A DNA stretch of 64,000 nt from Congeria kusceri. Lineage: Eukaryota > Mollusca > Bivalvia > Myida > Dreissenidae. The stretch spans positions 26,005,427 through 26,069,426 of the forward strand of contig CM051030.1 of the NCBI GenBank assembly GCA_027627225.1, written 5' to 3'. Within the stretch, counting starts at the first letter, position 1; every line of letters begins with the position of its first letter. Position numbers and translations under genes: made by a program. Below the pieces are notes generated by a model, which ran no database searches, was not told the origin of the DNA, and saw nothing but the letters and a program-made list of their open reading frames with translations. This document shows, piece by piece, positions 35,201 through 47,690 of this stretch.

Positions 35201-36551
35201 AACTATACATTTCCAATGTCAAGAAAAAAATAAACAATGATTTTTGGTTAGATGTTTTACAAACTATGAACAGTTGCTTGATGTGTTAAACATTTATCAT
35301 ATGGACGATATTCTAAATATGCCTCTATTTTATAACACAAATTTTAAAATTGGTAATGAACCTATTTTTTTCAAATCACTTTACGAGAAAGGAATACGAT
35401 TTGTGAGAGATATACTTATTGATTCTAACACTTTCTTAACGAAAAAACAGATAGAAACTATTACGGGAACATGCATGAATTTTATGAATTACGAAGGTCT
35501 TATAAAATCAGTAAAAACGTTTATTAATAAAATGAATATACATTTTAACAAAAACGACCATCTCACGTTTGGTCCATCTCTATCGTGTTATGCGAAATAT
35601 ATTATTTGCTACGAAAGTAAAGATAGGTTTATTTATAATTGTTTTAATCAAAATGTTAAAACAACTTTATACAAAACAAAATGGGACGTATTTACTCTCT
35701 CGGACGAAGACTGGAAATGTATTTTTAAAATACTATTTAACATAACAAGAGATAGTTACTTACAATGGTTTCAAGTTAGAATTATCTACACTATTTTAGG
35801 TACAAATTCCTTATTACACAAAATGAAAATAGTCAATAATAATCTATGTAGCTTCTGCCAACAAAGCGAAGAAACTGTTACGCATCTTTTCTGGAACTGT
35901 GAAAAAACAAAAGATCTAATTAGAAAAGTAAACGAAATCCTTGCAAATAATAGAACTTTATTTAATACGACAGAAATAGACTGCCAAACTTTTGTATTAG
36001 GTGGTTCTTCAATTGCAACTAAGGATCTTACCCTTCTATGTCTAGAGATTAAGAGATATATTTTTACATGCAGAAGAAATAACATTACACCAAGTTTTAA
36101 AGGCCTCACTAATAGCTTAGATTTTTATTGTTCAATTAATACTAGCTATAAACTCTCGGAAATTGAAGGAAAAAGATGGTCACTAATAAGTAATTTTTGT
36201 GAACAAAGCCTATAGGGACTTGGTTAAAGAAATGTAGATAACTATAAAACAAATGTAACTTTAATTTGTTTTTATACCGTAAATCTGCGCATTGAAAAAA
36301 ATAATTTAAAAAGAATATGGGCATTCATAATTTCATGTTGTTTCTGAAACTGGACCAACATTCGTATAATATTTGTACGTTCTATATGTATATTTTATAC
36401 GCTGCTTGCATATAATGTCTTTTACGCTGTATGACTTGCATATAATGTGCTTTGTACTCTGTATGACTTGCATATAATGTATATTTTACAAACTATGATG
36501 GAAATAAAGGTTACAAACCAAAAAAAAAAAAAAAAAAAAATAAAAAAAAAA
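31364..36551 (+). mobile_element. L1/Tx1-group non-LTR retrotransposon with 12-bp target duplication
   Basis: AAGACTACAGGT lies at 31352-31363 and again at 36552-36563, the second directly after a long A tract. Joining the two flanks restores an uninterrupted family P unit (compare GTAAGACTACAGGTGAAGTG near 6860), so both borders are well defined. The body encodes endonuclease, reverse transcriptase and a terminal CCHC zinc-finger-like domain. The 3' UTR has three copies of a unit of about 33 bp containing GACTTGCATATAATGT (36402-36482), AATAAA at 36503-36508 and poly(A) from 36520. The 5' part (31364-32423) has no recognisable ORF1 and holds an internal A-rich tract at about 32008-32045. Confidence 0.88.
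32424..36215 (+). pseudogene. LINE ORF2-like protein (endonuclease, reverse transcriptase), broken
   Basis: It opens MTSIKIASLNCRGLYCKNKR, an endonuclease start. FCLQDVHW, VYGPNSDNP, GDFNLVLD and SDHSIIDISF follow, covering the catalytic blocks to about 33130. The reverse transcriptase includes DKSPGSDGF (about 33860), DFEKAFDTLSF, GRGCRQGDPISPYIF and the active-site FADDT (34555-34569). The C-terminus has CSFCQQSEETVTHLFWNC (Cx2Cx8Hx4C), followed by stop TAG at 36213-36215. This order fits the L1/Tx1 group. Breaks: in-frame TGA 32739-32741, TAG 33990-33992 and TGA 35023-35025; a one-base gain in the A run near 34081; a one-base loss near 35260. The copy is therefore not able to move by itself. 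The block usually written LQE reads LQD here. Confidence 0.9.
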
Positions 36552-36959
36552 AAGACTACAGGTGAAGTTGGATAAAAGCATGATTGGGCCAGAAACACCA
36601 GAGTTATTGCCTCTTGTGTTTGAAAAAAAACATCAACAAGTTATCAATGATTGGCTTGCACACGCGATTTTTTATTCAATGTTGACCAAACTTACAGAGT
36701 TTGTGTATGACAATAAAAATTGATTGATAAAAGTTGATTTCCAACAGTTGAAAGACCTTATTGCAGTTAATTGTACATGCAACGTTGATGTCTTCAGAGT
36801 CTGCATTAATCATTTATGATCATTTATCATCATTGGACTGAACGTTATCAAATAAAAAGCAAAACCTGACCGTATAGCACAGCCATCTCAATTATTGCAT
36901 TGCAGCTTGTTCTCCAATACTGTCTGCGAAAAAGACATCAATAGGATTATTGGAATGAC

Positions 36960-38110
36960 CTTCGTACGATCTCCGTCTGTCCGTCCGTCTGTCTGTCCTT
37001 AACATTTTGTGTCCGCTCCATATCAGAGTCGGTCACTCTGGCTCAAGGTCAAGGTCACATTTGAAGGTCAAATATTCAAGCCTCCATTTCGTGTCCGCTC
37101 CATATTTCCTATACCCTTTGAAGGATTTTCATGAAACCTGGCTCAAATGTTTAGGTCATTGAGACGATGTGCAGAAGGCATAAGTCAGTCACGCCAGCTC
37201 AAGGTCAAGGTCACACTTAAAGATAAAATATTCGAGCCTTGATTTTGTGTCTGCTTCATATCTCCTATCCCCTTTGAAGAATTTTTATGAAACTTGGCTC
37301 AACTGTTAAGGTAATTGAGACGCTGTGCAGAAGGCATGAGTCAGTCACACCAGCTCAAGGTCAACGTCACACTTGAAGGTAAAATATTTGTGCCTCCATT
37401 TCTTGTTCGCTCTATATCTCCTATGCATTTTGAAGGATTTTCATGAAACTTGGCTCAAATGTTAAGTTCATTGAGACAATGTGTAGAAAGCATGAGCCTT
37501 TCACGCCAGCTCAAGGTCAAGGTCACACTTGAATGTTAAATTTTTGAGCCTCCATTTTCGTGTCCGTTTTTCGTGTCCGCTCTATATCCCCTATACCCTT
37601 TGAATGATTTACATGAAACTTGGCTCAAATGTTTAGCGCATTGAAACCATGTGCAGAAGGCATAACCAGTCACGCCAACTCAAGGTTAAGGTCACACTTG
37701 AAGGTTGAATATTCGAGCCTGTATGTTCATGTCCGTTCTATATCTCTTGTGCCCTTTGAAGGATTTTCATAAAACTTGCCTCAAATGTTTATCGCATTGA
37801 GGCAATGTGCAGAAGGAATGAGGCAGTCATGCCACTTCAAGGTCAAGGTCACACTTGAAGGCCAAATGTTTGAGCCTCCATGCTTGTGTCTGCTCCATAT
37901 CTCCTATGCCCTTTGAAGGATTTTTATAAAATTTTGATCAAATGTTTATCACATTGAGGCAGTGTGCACAAGGCATGGAGCAGTCTGGCCACCTCAAGGT
38001 AAAGATCACACTTAAAGGTCAAATGTTTGAGCCTCCATTTTTGAGTAGCTCCATATCTCATATGCCCTTTAATTAACTTTCATGAAACTGATTAAGGTCA
38101 GTGTGATACT
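36960..38110 (+). repeat. Family V tandem array (about 160-bp units)
   Basis: About seven units. Each has GTCCGCTCCATATCTCCTAT, CCCTTTGAAGGATTTTCATG, AAACTTGGCTCAAATGTT, ATTGAGACGATGTGCAGAAG and CTCAAGGTCAAGGTCACACT. It lies inside the family P element and may be its variable internal array or an insertion. Confidence 0.75.
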
Positions 38111-38442
38111 TCAAAGTTACCTTTAAAATCTAATGAAGGATCACGGCAGATGATATAGCTGTCCTTTGGACTGCCTTGTACAGAATTGTCACTGATTTAA
38201 TGAAAAAGGGTCAGGTAAGAATATTAAGAAAAGTGATTTAAGAGCCATTAGCAAAAACACCGCACATCCACTACCCAACTCATACTTTTCCCATTGCACT
38301 AACCCATGTTTTAAATCAAATTGATCCTATCCCCCTTCGTGTATTGTTCATAAATCTTAATTTTCAAACCTGTCACAACAGTATGGTCTTAATTTTTGAC
38401 AGTTCTCAGGTGAGCGCTTTGGGCCATGCTGGCCCTCTTGTT

Positions 38443-38747
38443 AATGGATTTAATTGTTTGCTTAAATTGTAAATATGATTGCGAGGTAATTAGAATGTTT
38501 TTAAATAAACCGATATGAATCAAATATGAAATAAATATCTGAAAATATAATTAAAAAAAAAACAAAATTGGCTGCAAATAACTGTTACCATGTATGACGC
38601 GAACCATATTTTCATACCCGAATTTTAGGTTAATAATCTGCATGTAGTACATGGTATTTTACTGTATGTTGCTTGTTTTTTTTAAAAGATGATTAGAAAT
38701 ATTAAAAATATAAAGGCTATGATGGTTGTGATATTGTGATTTGGTGT

Positions 38748-38784
<37 letters not shown>

Positions 38785-39000
38785 ATTGATAATGATGATG
38801 ATGGCGTGAACATCAACAAAAACCCAAAATTTTAATAATATTTGATACTTAAATTTAATATTCAATGGTAATTATGATATTCTTCTACAGAAAGTCAAAT
38901 AAGAGAGAAACATAATAACCACAGCAACTGTTTACTTGAATCTTGACCTCCCATCCAATATAAATGCTATATCAGGATATCACAGGCTGGATTTCAAAAG
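38443..39000. other. Intron spacer with a GAT/ATG microsatellite
   Basis: A (GAT)n run with minor interruptions occupies about 38752-38803. The remainder is AT-rich, without genes. Confidence 0.7.
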
Positions 39001-39720
39001 AATTTCACAGAAATACTCCTCGGGTGACCCTGTACCAAATTCCTTATAATCATATTGATTCATTAAAAACATAACTGTCATGGGATGGACCGTTTTCCTT
39101 AAATAGCTATATAGAAAATGTAAAAAATCGTCTTGTCTTTAACCACTTGTTGGATTTTGAAATAATTTCACAGAAATGTTCCTTGTTTGTCCCTCTAACA
39201 CAATTTCTTTCAGTCATTTTGATTCATTAAATAAACAGCCACCAGCAGGCGGATCAAATTTCCTTATATGGCTTATTAAAAACTTCTTGTCTAAAACCTC
39301 TGGCTGAATTTGAAAATAATTTCACATAAATATTTCTTTGGTGACTATCTATCAAATTCCTACATTTAACATGTCCTATATTTTATATTTCCCAAATAAA
39401 ATTTTACTTCAAACTTCTCTGAACAGGCTATTCAATTTGTACAAGCCATTATGATTTTTAGCTCATTTTGAATAGTTAAAATGAAAACTTAAAAAATCTC
39501 CTTGTCAGTAACCACTGCTTGGATTGTAAAATAATTTCACAAACATGTTCCATTGGTGAGCCTCTTCAAATTACTTCAAATTAAAAAACATGCCCCAGTG
39601 TGCTGGGCCTTTTTCCTTATAGAGATGGATATTGAAAACTTTAAAAATTCTCTTGTCAGTAACCACTGATTGCATTTCGAGATAATTTCACAGAAATAGT
39701 CTTTGGTTGACCCTCTACCA
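39000..39720 (+). repeat. Family S tandem units
   Basis: About four diverged units with ATTTCACAGAAATACTCCT, GGGTGACCCTGTACCAAATT, TCCTTATA and AACCACTTGTTGGATTTTG blocks. Non-coding. Confidence 0.65.
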
Positions 39721-39730
39721 AAAAACAGTA

Positions 39731-40336
39731 TATTATGCCCCTATCGAAGATGGCGGGGTATCTTTGTTTGCTATGGGTCGGTCAGTCTGTTCGTCAGTCG
39801 GTCGGTCGGTAGGCCACTTTGGTTTATGCTCTCGTAAGTCCAACAGTTTTCATCCCATCTTCATCAAACTTCATGAAAATTGTGTGGGCATATATAATAT
39901 TTTGGCCAAGTTTGATAATCTGTCAAATCGCCCCAGGGTTGTGGAGATTTTGCCATTGAATTATCTAAACTTTTAAGTTATTTCCGTTCTCTTAATCCAA
40001 CAATTTTATCAGATTCTCATCAAACTTAATGAATATGTTTGTGACCATAATATCTCGGTAAAGTTTGATAATCAGCAAATCACCCCAGGAATTGTTGAGT
40101 CATTTTCAAGTCCAACAGTTTTCATCCAATCTTCACCAAACTTCGATTATCAGCCAAATCGCCCCAGGATCAGCAGGAGCTGTGGTCCTTGATTTATCTA
40201 AAATTTGCCTTTTTAGCAGTTTACACTCTTACATATGCTATGCCCAACATTTATCATCCAATCTTCACCAAAATTGATATTTCAATGATTGCTTTTAACC
40301 TAGACGGGGCATAACTGTTTTACAAACAGTTCTTGT
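39731..40336 (+). mobile_element. Family T element
   Basis: Starts TATTATGCCCCTATCGAAGA, then GTCGGTCGGTCGG. It includes AAGTCCAACAGTTTTCATCC units and ends in the hairpin AACTGTTTTACAAACAGTT followed by CTTGTTTT. A sister copy is at 2116-2608. Confidence 0.65.
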
Positions 40337-40770
40337 TTTGACAAGTTAAAAACCATGAACCTCTAAGGCCTATATATATATCGCTGTATTGAAAACTGTA
40401 AGTCTTCTTGTCAATAACCACTAGTTGCATTTCGAAATAATGGCACTGTAATGTTCCTTGGTGGATCCCCCCCCCCCACAAAAAAGAGAAAAAAATATAT
40501 ATTGATACTTTAAAATCATGGCCCTTTTTTATGGCTTTGACATGATGCATCCACCTAATTATGTCTTTGGTAGCTTGATTAATATATAGTTTTCTGTCTG
40601 TATGATGATGCTGATGATGATGATACATGTCACAGATTTATGTATCTTATTATGTCACTGAGTATTAACATGGATTCATAAAATTAAACTATGAGAAATA
40701 GGTTTTTGCAAAAATCTGTTTCATCTATATTTCAAAACTAAATTGTAACAGTTAACCCAATTGTGTTTAT

Positions 40771-41505
40771 GCTAGGTTCCCACTATCGTGCGATCCATCA
40801 CAAATTCTACGATTGGCCATTCGTAGCTGATCGTGGTATTTTTCTGACATTTCAGGCTTGGATACAATGTGATGTGAGTCCATACGTTTTGGAAACATTG
40901 TTTTGCGCTCGTTTACTAACTCACGATTTGTCAATTACAGGTATCAAGATCTGTTATGGTCTTATCTCTAGGTTAGATGCAATTACATAGGTTTCGTTTG
41001 GATGGATTCGATCGAGTCCACGAATGGGTCTCGATCTGACACGATTGGGTTCCCCGAACTAGGAAGTTGTAGTATTTGTAGATAAGTTCCGATACACTAA
41101 TCACAAATCAAAACTCTCAGTTACAATAGGATATGATTGTGGTCGCAATTTTTTTTTTGATCATGATAGATGACCATTGACTTCAATATTTCTTGAGATC
41201 GCAACACATCTTAACTGAGCGTGGTGTTTTTATTGTCTAAGATTGATCCCGATCTACACGAATTGAATGAACGATTAGATACCATTTGCTTTTTTAGGAT
41301 GCATAAAGATCTGAAACGATGATCCAGATGGACAATCAATCACAGCTGATCATGTTAATTGATTTCTGAAGTGTTCAAAATTATTCTACGATTAACCTGG
41401 TTGCCGCGACAGACCTCAAGATCTGATAGGATCACCATGGGTTGATAGGATCACCACGATTGGTCCACAATAAAGACCACGCTTTCAAGGGAACGTTGCA
41501 TTAGC
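40771..41505. mobile_element. Possible MITE with imperfect TIRs
   Basis: TGCTAGGTTCCC near 40770 is loosely inverted at GGGAACGTTGCATTAGC near 41489-41505. The interior is rich in GATCGTGG, CACGAT and TCACGATT-type words. No target duplication is clear, so the limits are tentative. Confidence 0.35.
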
Positions 41506-41726
41506 AACAATCATTTGTTAAAATAATATTTACCAGACTCTATTCACATCACAAATTCAGTGGTCTAATATATTCATATACTCGGAACATTTTACTGTAC
41601 TTCAAACATTTCTTAGCATGCTATTAAATTTTAACATTAAAGGCATTAAAATTAATTTTACACAAGTGAGTAACCGGTGGCAATTTTAGCTCTCTTGTAT
41701 TAATTATTACTTAAATGTTTTCCTTT

Positions 41727-42720
41727 GACCTTATCTGAGCACAACGTTGTGTCATGGCGTGCTCATGATGAGCTTTTGTGATGGCCTTTTGTCCGTTGTT
41801 AGTCGTTCGTCGTCAACATTTGCCTTGTGAACACTCTAGAGGCCGCATTTATTGCCCAATCTTTATGAAAGTTGCTTCGATCATTTGTTCCATCTAGGAC
41901 ATTATCGCAGTCATGTAGGATCAAAAACTAGGTCACTATGTCAAAAAGAAGTAAAATCTTTTGAACTGAGAAATCGCATGTTTTGCCCAATCAACATCAA
42001 ACTTGCTCAGAACAATCCTTCTATGATATCTCGGCCAAGTTAGAAAACGGTCTCGCTAAATTGAAAAAAAAGGCTGTTAGGGTGCGGGCCAGTTTTCATT
42101 ATATGGCTGTATTGAAAACTTTAAGAAGCTTGTAAACACTCTTAAGAGGTCACATTTATTGCCCAATCTACATGAATCTTGCCCAGAACATTTATTATAA
42201 TCGTATCTCGCACGAGTTTAAAACTGGGTCATGTGGGGTCAAAAAACAAGGTCACCAGGCCAAATTGAAGGAAAAGCTTGTAAACACGCTTTGAAGTCAC
42301 TTTATTTTGCCCAATATTCTTGAAACTTGCTCAGAACACATATTTCAATGATATCTCGGACAAATTGAAACTGGGTCAGATTTTGCTCAGAACATTTGTC
42401 ATAATGAAATTTGCTCAGAACATTTGTCCCAAGTATATCTCAAACGAGTTCGGAACTGGATTATGTGGGGTCAAATACTATGTCACTAGGGCAAATCGAA
42501 GAAAAAGCTAGTGAACACTCTAGAAGTCACATGTTTTGCCCAATATTCTTGAAATTTGCTCAGAACATTTGTTTTAATACTATCTCGAAAGCATTAAAAA
42601 CTGGGTCATGTGGGGTAAAAAACTAGGTCACCAGGCCAAATTAAATAAAAAGCTTTTGAATACTCTAAGAGGCAACATATATAGGCCAATCATCATGCAA
42701 CTGATATCTGGGACAATTAT
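41727..42720 (+). repeat. Family R element, 5' end present, 3' end missing
   Basis: Starts TTATCTGAGCACAACGTTGT, then CTCATGATGAGCTTTTGTGA and CGTTCGTCGTC. About five units follow with CTTGTGAACACTCTAGAGG, TTTGCCCAATC, GAAACTTGCTCAGAAC and GGTCATGTGGGGTCAAAA. It stops about 80 bp before the next Ig exon without the usual hairpin end. Confidence 0.65.
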
Positions 42721-42803
42721 AGCTGGACAAGAACGAAACCTTATGGCCGTTTTGTTTACTTAAATGACTATCCATTTATTGATATAACTTTATATCATTT
42801 TAG

Positions 42804-43139
42804 TAAGTCCCAAAGTTCTGACCAGCAATGTGAAGATTGCCGCTGCAACTGGTGCTAATGCGACATTCAACATTCCATTCTACTCCTATCCTGCGTTAGA
42901 GGAGATACTGATACAGCGCCATGATGGACTTAATATCAGCCACAGTACGGTGAAATATTCACTAATAAATACAAATGCGACTGTGGAGACTGATTTCTAT
43001 AAAGCTAAGGTGCAGCTCGGAGGAAATATGTTAAACTTCATTGTAACTTTCCTTCAACCAAATGACTTCGGGAACTATAAACTGCAGATGAGAAACTCTG
43101 TGAATGTGACAACTGCATACTTGAATGTGGTGGCAGAAA
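42804..43139 (+). CDS. Ig-like exon 5 without the canonical disulfide
   Basis: A 112-codon phase 1-1 exon with acceptor TATCATTTTAG and donor GTAAGT at 43140. The product reads VSPKVLTSNVKIAAATGANA, then FNIPFYSYPALEEILIQ, and near the end FLQPNDFGNYKLQMRNSVNV. The P-x-D-x-G-x-Y-x-L pattern is an Ig F-strand with Leu where Cys is expected, and the B-strand position is also not Cys. It is therefore a disulfide-free Ig-like fold. Such membrane-proximal domains occur in Ig/FN3 receptors in several animals. Four sequons (NAT, NIS, NAT, NVT) are visible. It is followed after 2.3 kb by the FN3 exon. The phase and splice sites make it a real exon; the exact domain class is less sure. Confidence 0.85.
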
Positions 43140-43263
43140 GTAAGTATACTCAATACATATAGTGTAAAATATTTTGCCAGGTGAAAATCTGCATCACTTC
43201 TACCACATGCAACAGGAAAGTTAACATGAAATAATTTCATTATTCATGTGATGGGGTTGAATC

Positions 43264-44030
43264 TTTTCAGCTCACCTTAAGTTATTGTCGAGCTATTGGT
43301 TTAGAGCGACTGTCCTGCGTCATATGTCGTCCGTTAACAATTGGACTCATGCAATTGATACCACTTTTCATTCAATCTTTACCAAATTTTCACAGCTTGT
43401 GTATGCCCATAAAATCTCGGATCGATAATGGGCCATATCGGACTAGGAACACCAGAGTTAACATACAGACTTCATTTTTCATCTGAACTTAACCAAGCTA
43501 TTGTGGTCAGTCTGTGTCCTGTGTCAGGTGCTCGTCGTGCGTCGTCAACATTTTACTTCAAACACCGTTTTATCTGAAACAACTTGGACGGATTTTATCC
43601 AAACTTGGCTGGAATGTTATATAACTATATTGAAAACTTTAAAAATCTTCTAGTCTGAAACTGCTGGCTGGATTTCAAAATAATTTCTCAGAATTGGTCC
43701 TTGGGTGATCATCTACCAAATTCCTTGAAATCATTTTGATTTGTTAAAAACACGGCTGCCAGGGGGCGGGGTAGTTTCCCTTATATGGCTATATTGAAAA
43801 CTTTAAAAATCTTCTACCCTGAAACCACTGGCAGGATTTCAACATACTTTCACAGAAATGCTCCTTGGGTAAACCTCTACCAAATTTGTTCAAAACATTA
43901 AAATACGTTAAAAAACATGGCCACCAGGGGGTGGGACAGTTTTCCTTATATGTTAAACAATCTTTTTGTTAAAAGCCATTTAGATGCTTTACACTCAGGT
44001 GAGCGACCTAGGGCCATCAATGTCTCTGCT
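43264..44030 (+). repeat. Composite family P/S element in intron
   Basis: Starts TTTTCAGCTCACCTTAAG and GAGCTATTGGTTTAGAG like family P. It changes at about 43500 to a CGTCGTGCGTCGTC stretch and family S units (GGGTGATCATCTACCAAATT). It ends ACTCAGGTGAGCGACCTAGG with only half of the hairpin. It may be two elements joined. Confidence 0.5.
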
Positions 44031-44280
44031 AGGGATCGCAACCCCTATAACTCTGTTTTGTTTTTGTGACATATTTATGCCCAGTTTTTAACTGAGACAT
44101 TTTGGTTTAAGTTTTTTATAAAGTTCAATATCTTGAATACTATCGAAGGTATTTATCTGAAACTTCAAATACGTCTTTACTATCAACGTCTGCAAAAGGG
44201 AAAGCAGCTCTCATAACTGTTTTGTATTTTTCAGATTTATGCCCTTTTCAGTGCTACAGATAATTTTTCAGGCAAACAGT

Positions 44281-45001
44281 ATTTAGCTTGACTATTCGAA
44301 GAATAGCCCAGCTTTCCTACTACCCCCAGCGCCGGCGTCCGCGTCTGAACTTGGTTAAAGTTTTTATTCAAAAGTCTTGTAATTTCAAAACAACATAAGT
44401 GATTCACTTGAAACTTGCAATATAGTTTTGTCATCAACTCCAGTGTCAGGGGTAACCTTTCCCATATCTCTGTTTTGTATTTTACAGCGTTATGCACTTT
44501 TTCACATAGATTTTCTTGTTAAGTTTATGTTCAAAAGTTTTGAAACTTCAAAAGTACATAAGTTATTCAATTGAAACTTGGAAATAACCTTTTTCATCAA
44601 CTCTAGTATCAAGGGCAACGTTTCCTATAGCTCTATTTTGTATTTTGACAGAGTTATGCCCCTTTTTCACGTTGATTATCTGGTTAAAGTTCATATTCAA
44701 AGGTTTTGTAACTTCAAAACTACATAAGATATTCACTTGAAACTTGGAGCTAACCTTTGTCATCAACTCTTGTATCAGGGGCAACATTACCCATAACTCT
44801 GATTTGTATGTTGACAGAGTTAGCCCACTTTTTACATAGACTTTGTGGTTAACGTTTTTGTTCCAAAAATTCATAAACTTTACAAGGCTTCACTTAAAAG
44901 TTTTGTATTTTAACAAATGTATGCACCTTCAACCATCCAACATATGTACCAACTGAAATACTTTGAATAGTCGAGCGCGCTGTCCTCTGACAGCTCTTGT
45001 T
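44281..45001 (+). mobile_element. Family U element
   Basis: Starts TTTAGCTTGACTATTCGAAG, and its inverse CTTTGAATAGTCGAGCG lies near the right end, followed by the hairpin CTGTCCTCTGACAG and CTCTTGTT. Inside are about three units with GTTTTGTAACTTCAAAAC, ATTCACTTGAAACTTGGA and TATCAGGGGCAACATT blocks. Confidence 0.7.
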
Positions 45002-45487
45002 CACGTCCTAAATTTGTAATCAAATCGTTTTTTTACTGACCACCTTCAACACTAATTAGTTTTTATCGATATAAAATAGTTTACAGTCAATAGTTTGCAA
45101 TTTAAAGATCAGCTTTTTTCGTCCATTACACTTTTGCTTGTTGAAAAACTGTCAAATTTAGTTCACTTTTTCATAAATGTCTGCAAATTACTGTAATAAA
45201 TGAATAATAAATGGATAATTTAGCCTTTGAACAATATTTAAATTACAAAATCAACGTTGATAGATAGAAGTTATTTTTTGATTGTCAATTCAACCATGTT
45301 TTTCTTTCAACACTGAAATGCTTATTCCCAATTCTTATAAGTTACACTCTACCCTGAATATCTGGTTGATAATGACGCAAAAGTAGGGAACCAGACAAGT
45401 AAAAACGGTCACTATTTTGATGCGGTGCTATAGTTATTATTAACTTGGGCAAATAATCCTTGTCAATTATTTGTGATTTTGTTTCAG

Positions 45488-45790
45488 GCAAACCATCGCC
45501 TTCTGAAAATCTTAACCACACTGTGATAGACAACACAGTATATTTCACTTGGAAGCAAGGTTTCAATGGGGGCCATACTCAGACATTCATCGTTCAGCTC
45601 TCCACAGATTCCACAGATAATTTCTTCAATCATACAACTGTCATGGAGGATTCTACTTCACTTAGAAATGGCCTATATTCTGTGAACATCTCCAACCTTG
45701 ATGCTGGTATCTACCATGCTAGACTCTTAATATACAATGGCATTGGAGCAGCAGAAGTGCAAGCATTTGGTGATTTTGAAATTAAAAAAG
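45488..45790 (+). CDS. Fibronectin type III exon of the Ig/FN3 receptor
   Basis: A 101-codon phase 1-1 exon between TTGTTTCAG and the donor GTAATT at 45791. The product begins KPSPSENLNHTVIDNT, has VYFTWKQ (the conserved FN3 Trp), then YSVNISNLDAGIYHARLLIY and NGIGAAEVQ, the usual Y-x-x-x-I-x-x-L...Y-x-x-R...N-x-x-G-x-G signature of FN3 strands E-G. N-glycosylation sequons NHT (two) and NIS are present. It sits between the Ig exons and the transmembrane exon, the normal place for a membrane-proximal FN3 spacer. FN3 assignment rests on visible motifs rather than a profile search; a divergent Ig-like domain is the alternative. Confidence 0.85.
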
Positions 45791-47690
45791 GTAATTTTCT
45801 TTTTTAAGTTTTTCTGTTTTACATGGTTTATGTACCTGAGTAAAACATTTAAGTACTGCGGAATCACTTATTCTCGCGGAGGTCTGAATTATGGGCTTTA
45901 CGCACTCCCGCCATTGCGCGAATTTATTACCACTGCGAATATTTACCGGTTTCTTTATTAAGAGATGTTCATTCAAATTATGTCGGTAATCGTTCATAAA
46001 ACATATGCGACTGTCGCGATGTAAATGTTATTTATGAAATAAAGCTCAACAGTGTTTGTACTCATTTCAAAATTAACATTATTGTTATAGTTATTATATG
46101 TTGAAAGAACAAACACGTTGATTGTGTATGTTCAAAGAACAAACACGTTGATTGTGTATGTTCAAGTCACATACCAATACGAAGTGTTATGCACTGTAAA
46201 TTTGAAAGTGATTGTGTTGTATACATACCCAAGTGTTTTAATGAATGCATTATTTTTCTTTTAAACTATATTGTGATTGTTTTCGTACAATAAAGTGGTT
46301 CATACCTCTTTAACACAGTTATGCAAAGGCGCCATTTTGAACACTTAAAAAATAATTACTAAAACTTCAAATTTTATTTATAGATACATAATAATATTAG
46401 TACAGTTAGCTTCGAATATATACTACTTTTGAAATTTAATTTTATTATAAAGCGAGTAATGTGCACAGGTTGACAGTTTGGTTTCACAAGTTAACATTTT
46501 GAGTAAAGAATTTGCGCCCCCGATGTGAAGCCTAGTTTGCATTTTTTTAACAAGTTGTCAGTTTGACAAGATGTGATAAAAAATATCTATTGCATGCGGC
46601 CCCTTTTCTTCAGAAGTCGACCACTTTTATCAGTAAAGAGCCTAATCCGGTACTGATACACATTCTTATTGCAACAAACAAGGCGTCACAATAGAATCCT
46701 TTACAGCATTCATCTGAGTATTGCATTTCATCGAATAATTGACGCATCGTTTGTGAAAAACACAAATTACGATTTTGTGTGTATTTTTTAGCGAATTTAA
46801 GACCACGCTAATATGCCCTCGATCGCAAGTGCATAAAATGTGTACCCCACGAAATCAAGTGGTTCCACAGTTAACAAATTCCATAAGAGTAAACTTGAAT
46901 CAAAGACGATTTTGGGCAAACATTCTCATCAACAACATATCTTGGCGCGCATGAACTCTATTAAAACTCTGGTAAGTTTAATATTCAATTGCAGTCCTGC
47001 TGCAAGACCTGTGTACTTGTTCAATAATTGGCACACAATCACATTATGTTTGAGATAACTGAAGAAGGCAATACATAAAAATGTAACATTCAATATCAAT
47101 AATCAAATTATTTAACTATTTCAAAACAGGATTGATCACTAATATTTTAAAATGAATATATATACCGCTGTTTTGTATTTAACGTAAGTTGATCCAAAAC
47201 ACCGTTTAAAACTTCAAAAAGGTCCAACATTGTTTACATAAGGGTCAAGCAGTAGCCATCTTATCTTACTATCATTGATTCACGGATATGACGGCATCTT
47301 GAAAATAACTTTCTATTAGGCCGCATGTACATCAAGATTATGGTTATCGTGTTGAGATGTGAATTTTTTATAAAATAAAATAAATGTTATTCTTCATTAT
47401 CACGAAAGCGCATGCATGTGCATGCTTTAATACATGTACTATACCAGTGAAAAGAAACACGTTTTTATAGGTAAATGGATTATTTCTTTTAAAAGTGGCT
47501 TATAAAGTAAAGTCCAGAAGATCAAATTTAAGCAATTAAAACAAAATAAAACAATAAATTACTGTTTTAATTTTGTTTTCAGTATATAATTGCTGGGTGT
47601 TTTTTTAATTTGTTGGTGAATAGAGCCTGTCCATTTTCTTAAATGACTCTTGTGTAATCTTCAAATCACAGAAAAAAGGCTAAAATTCAC
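45791..47690. other. Intron with a short tandem duplicate
   Basis: At about 46105-46162 a 28-bp unit (AAGAACAAACACGTTGATTG plus GTATGTTC) occurs twice. The rest is AT-rich intron with no recognised element or exon. Confidence 0.6.

Larger units (their letters stand above)
30529..38442 (+). mobile_element. Family P element carrying a nested LINE and a family V array
   Basis: Left end TTTATAGCTCACTGAGCACG with the GCACGAAGTGC hairpin. Units of about 150 bp fill 30600-31363. The LINE occupies 31364-36551. Family P sequence resumes (GAAGTTGGATAAAAGCATG, CACCAGAGTTATTGCC) and is followed by a family V array (36960-38110). It closes with TCTCAGGTGAGCGC, GGGCCATGCTGGCCC and TCTTGTT. Without the LINE it would be about 2.7 kb, similar to its relatives at 6065 and 8417. 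Confidence 0.75.

Noticed and set aside
35786..36109. 107-codon minus-strand frame
   Set aside because: It is antisense to the LINE C-terminal coding region and has no domain of its own.
29927..38660. A larger DNA element enclosing the family P element and the LINE
   Set aside because: ACGCGCACCC-type sequence at the left and ATGACGCGAACC at the right are similar only over short words and do not form convincing inverted ends.
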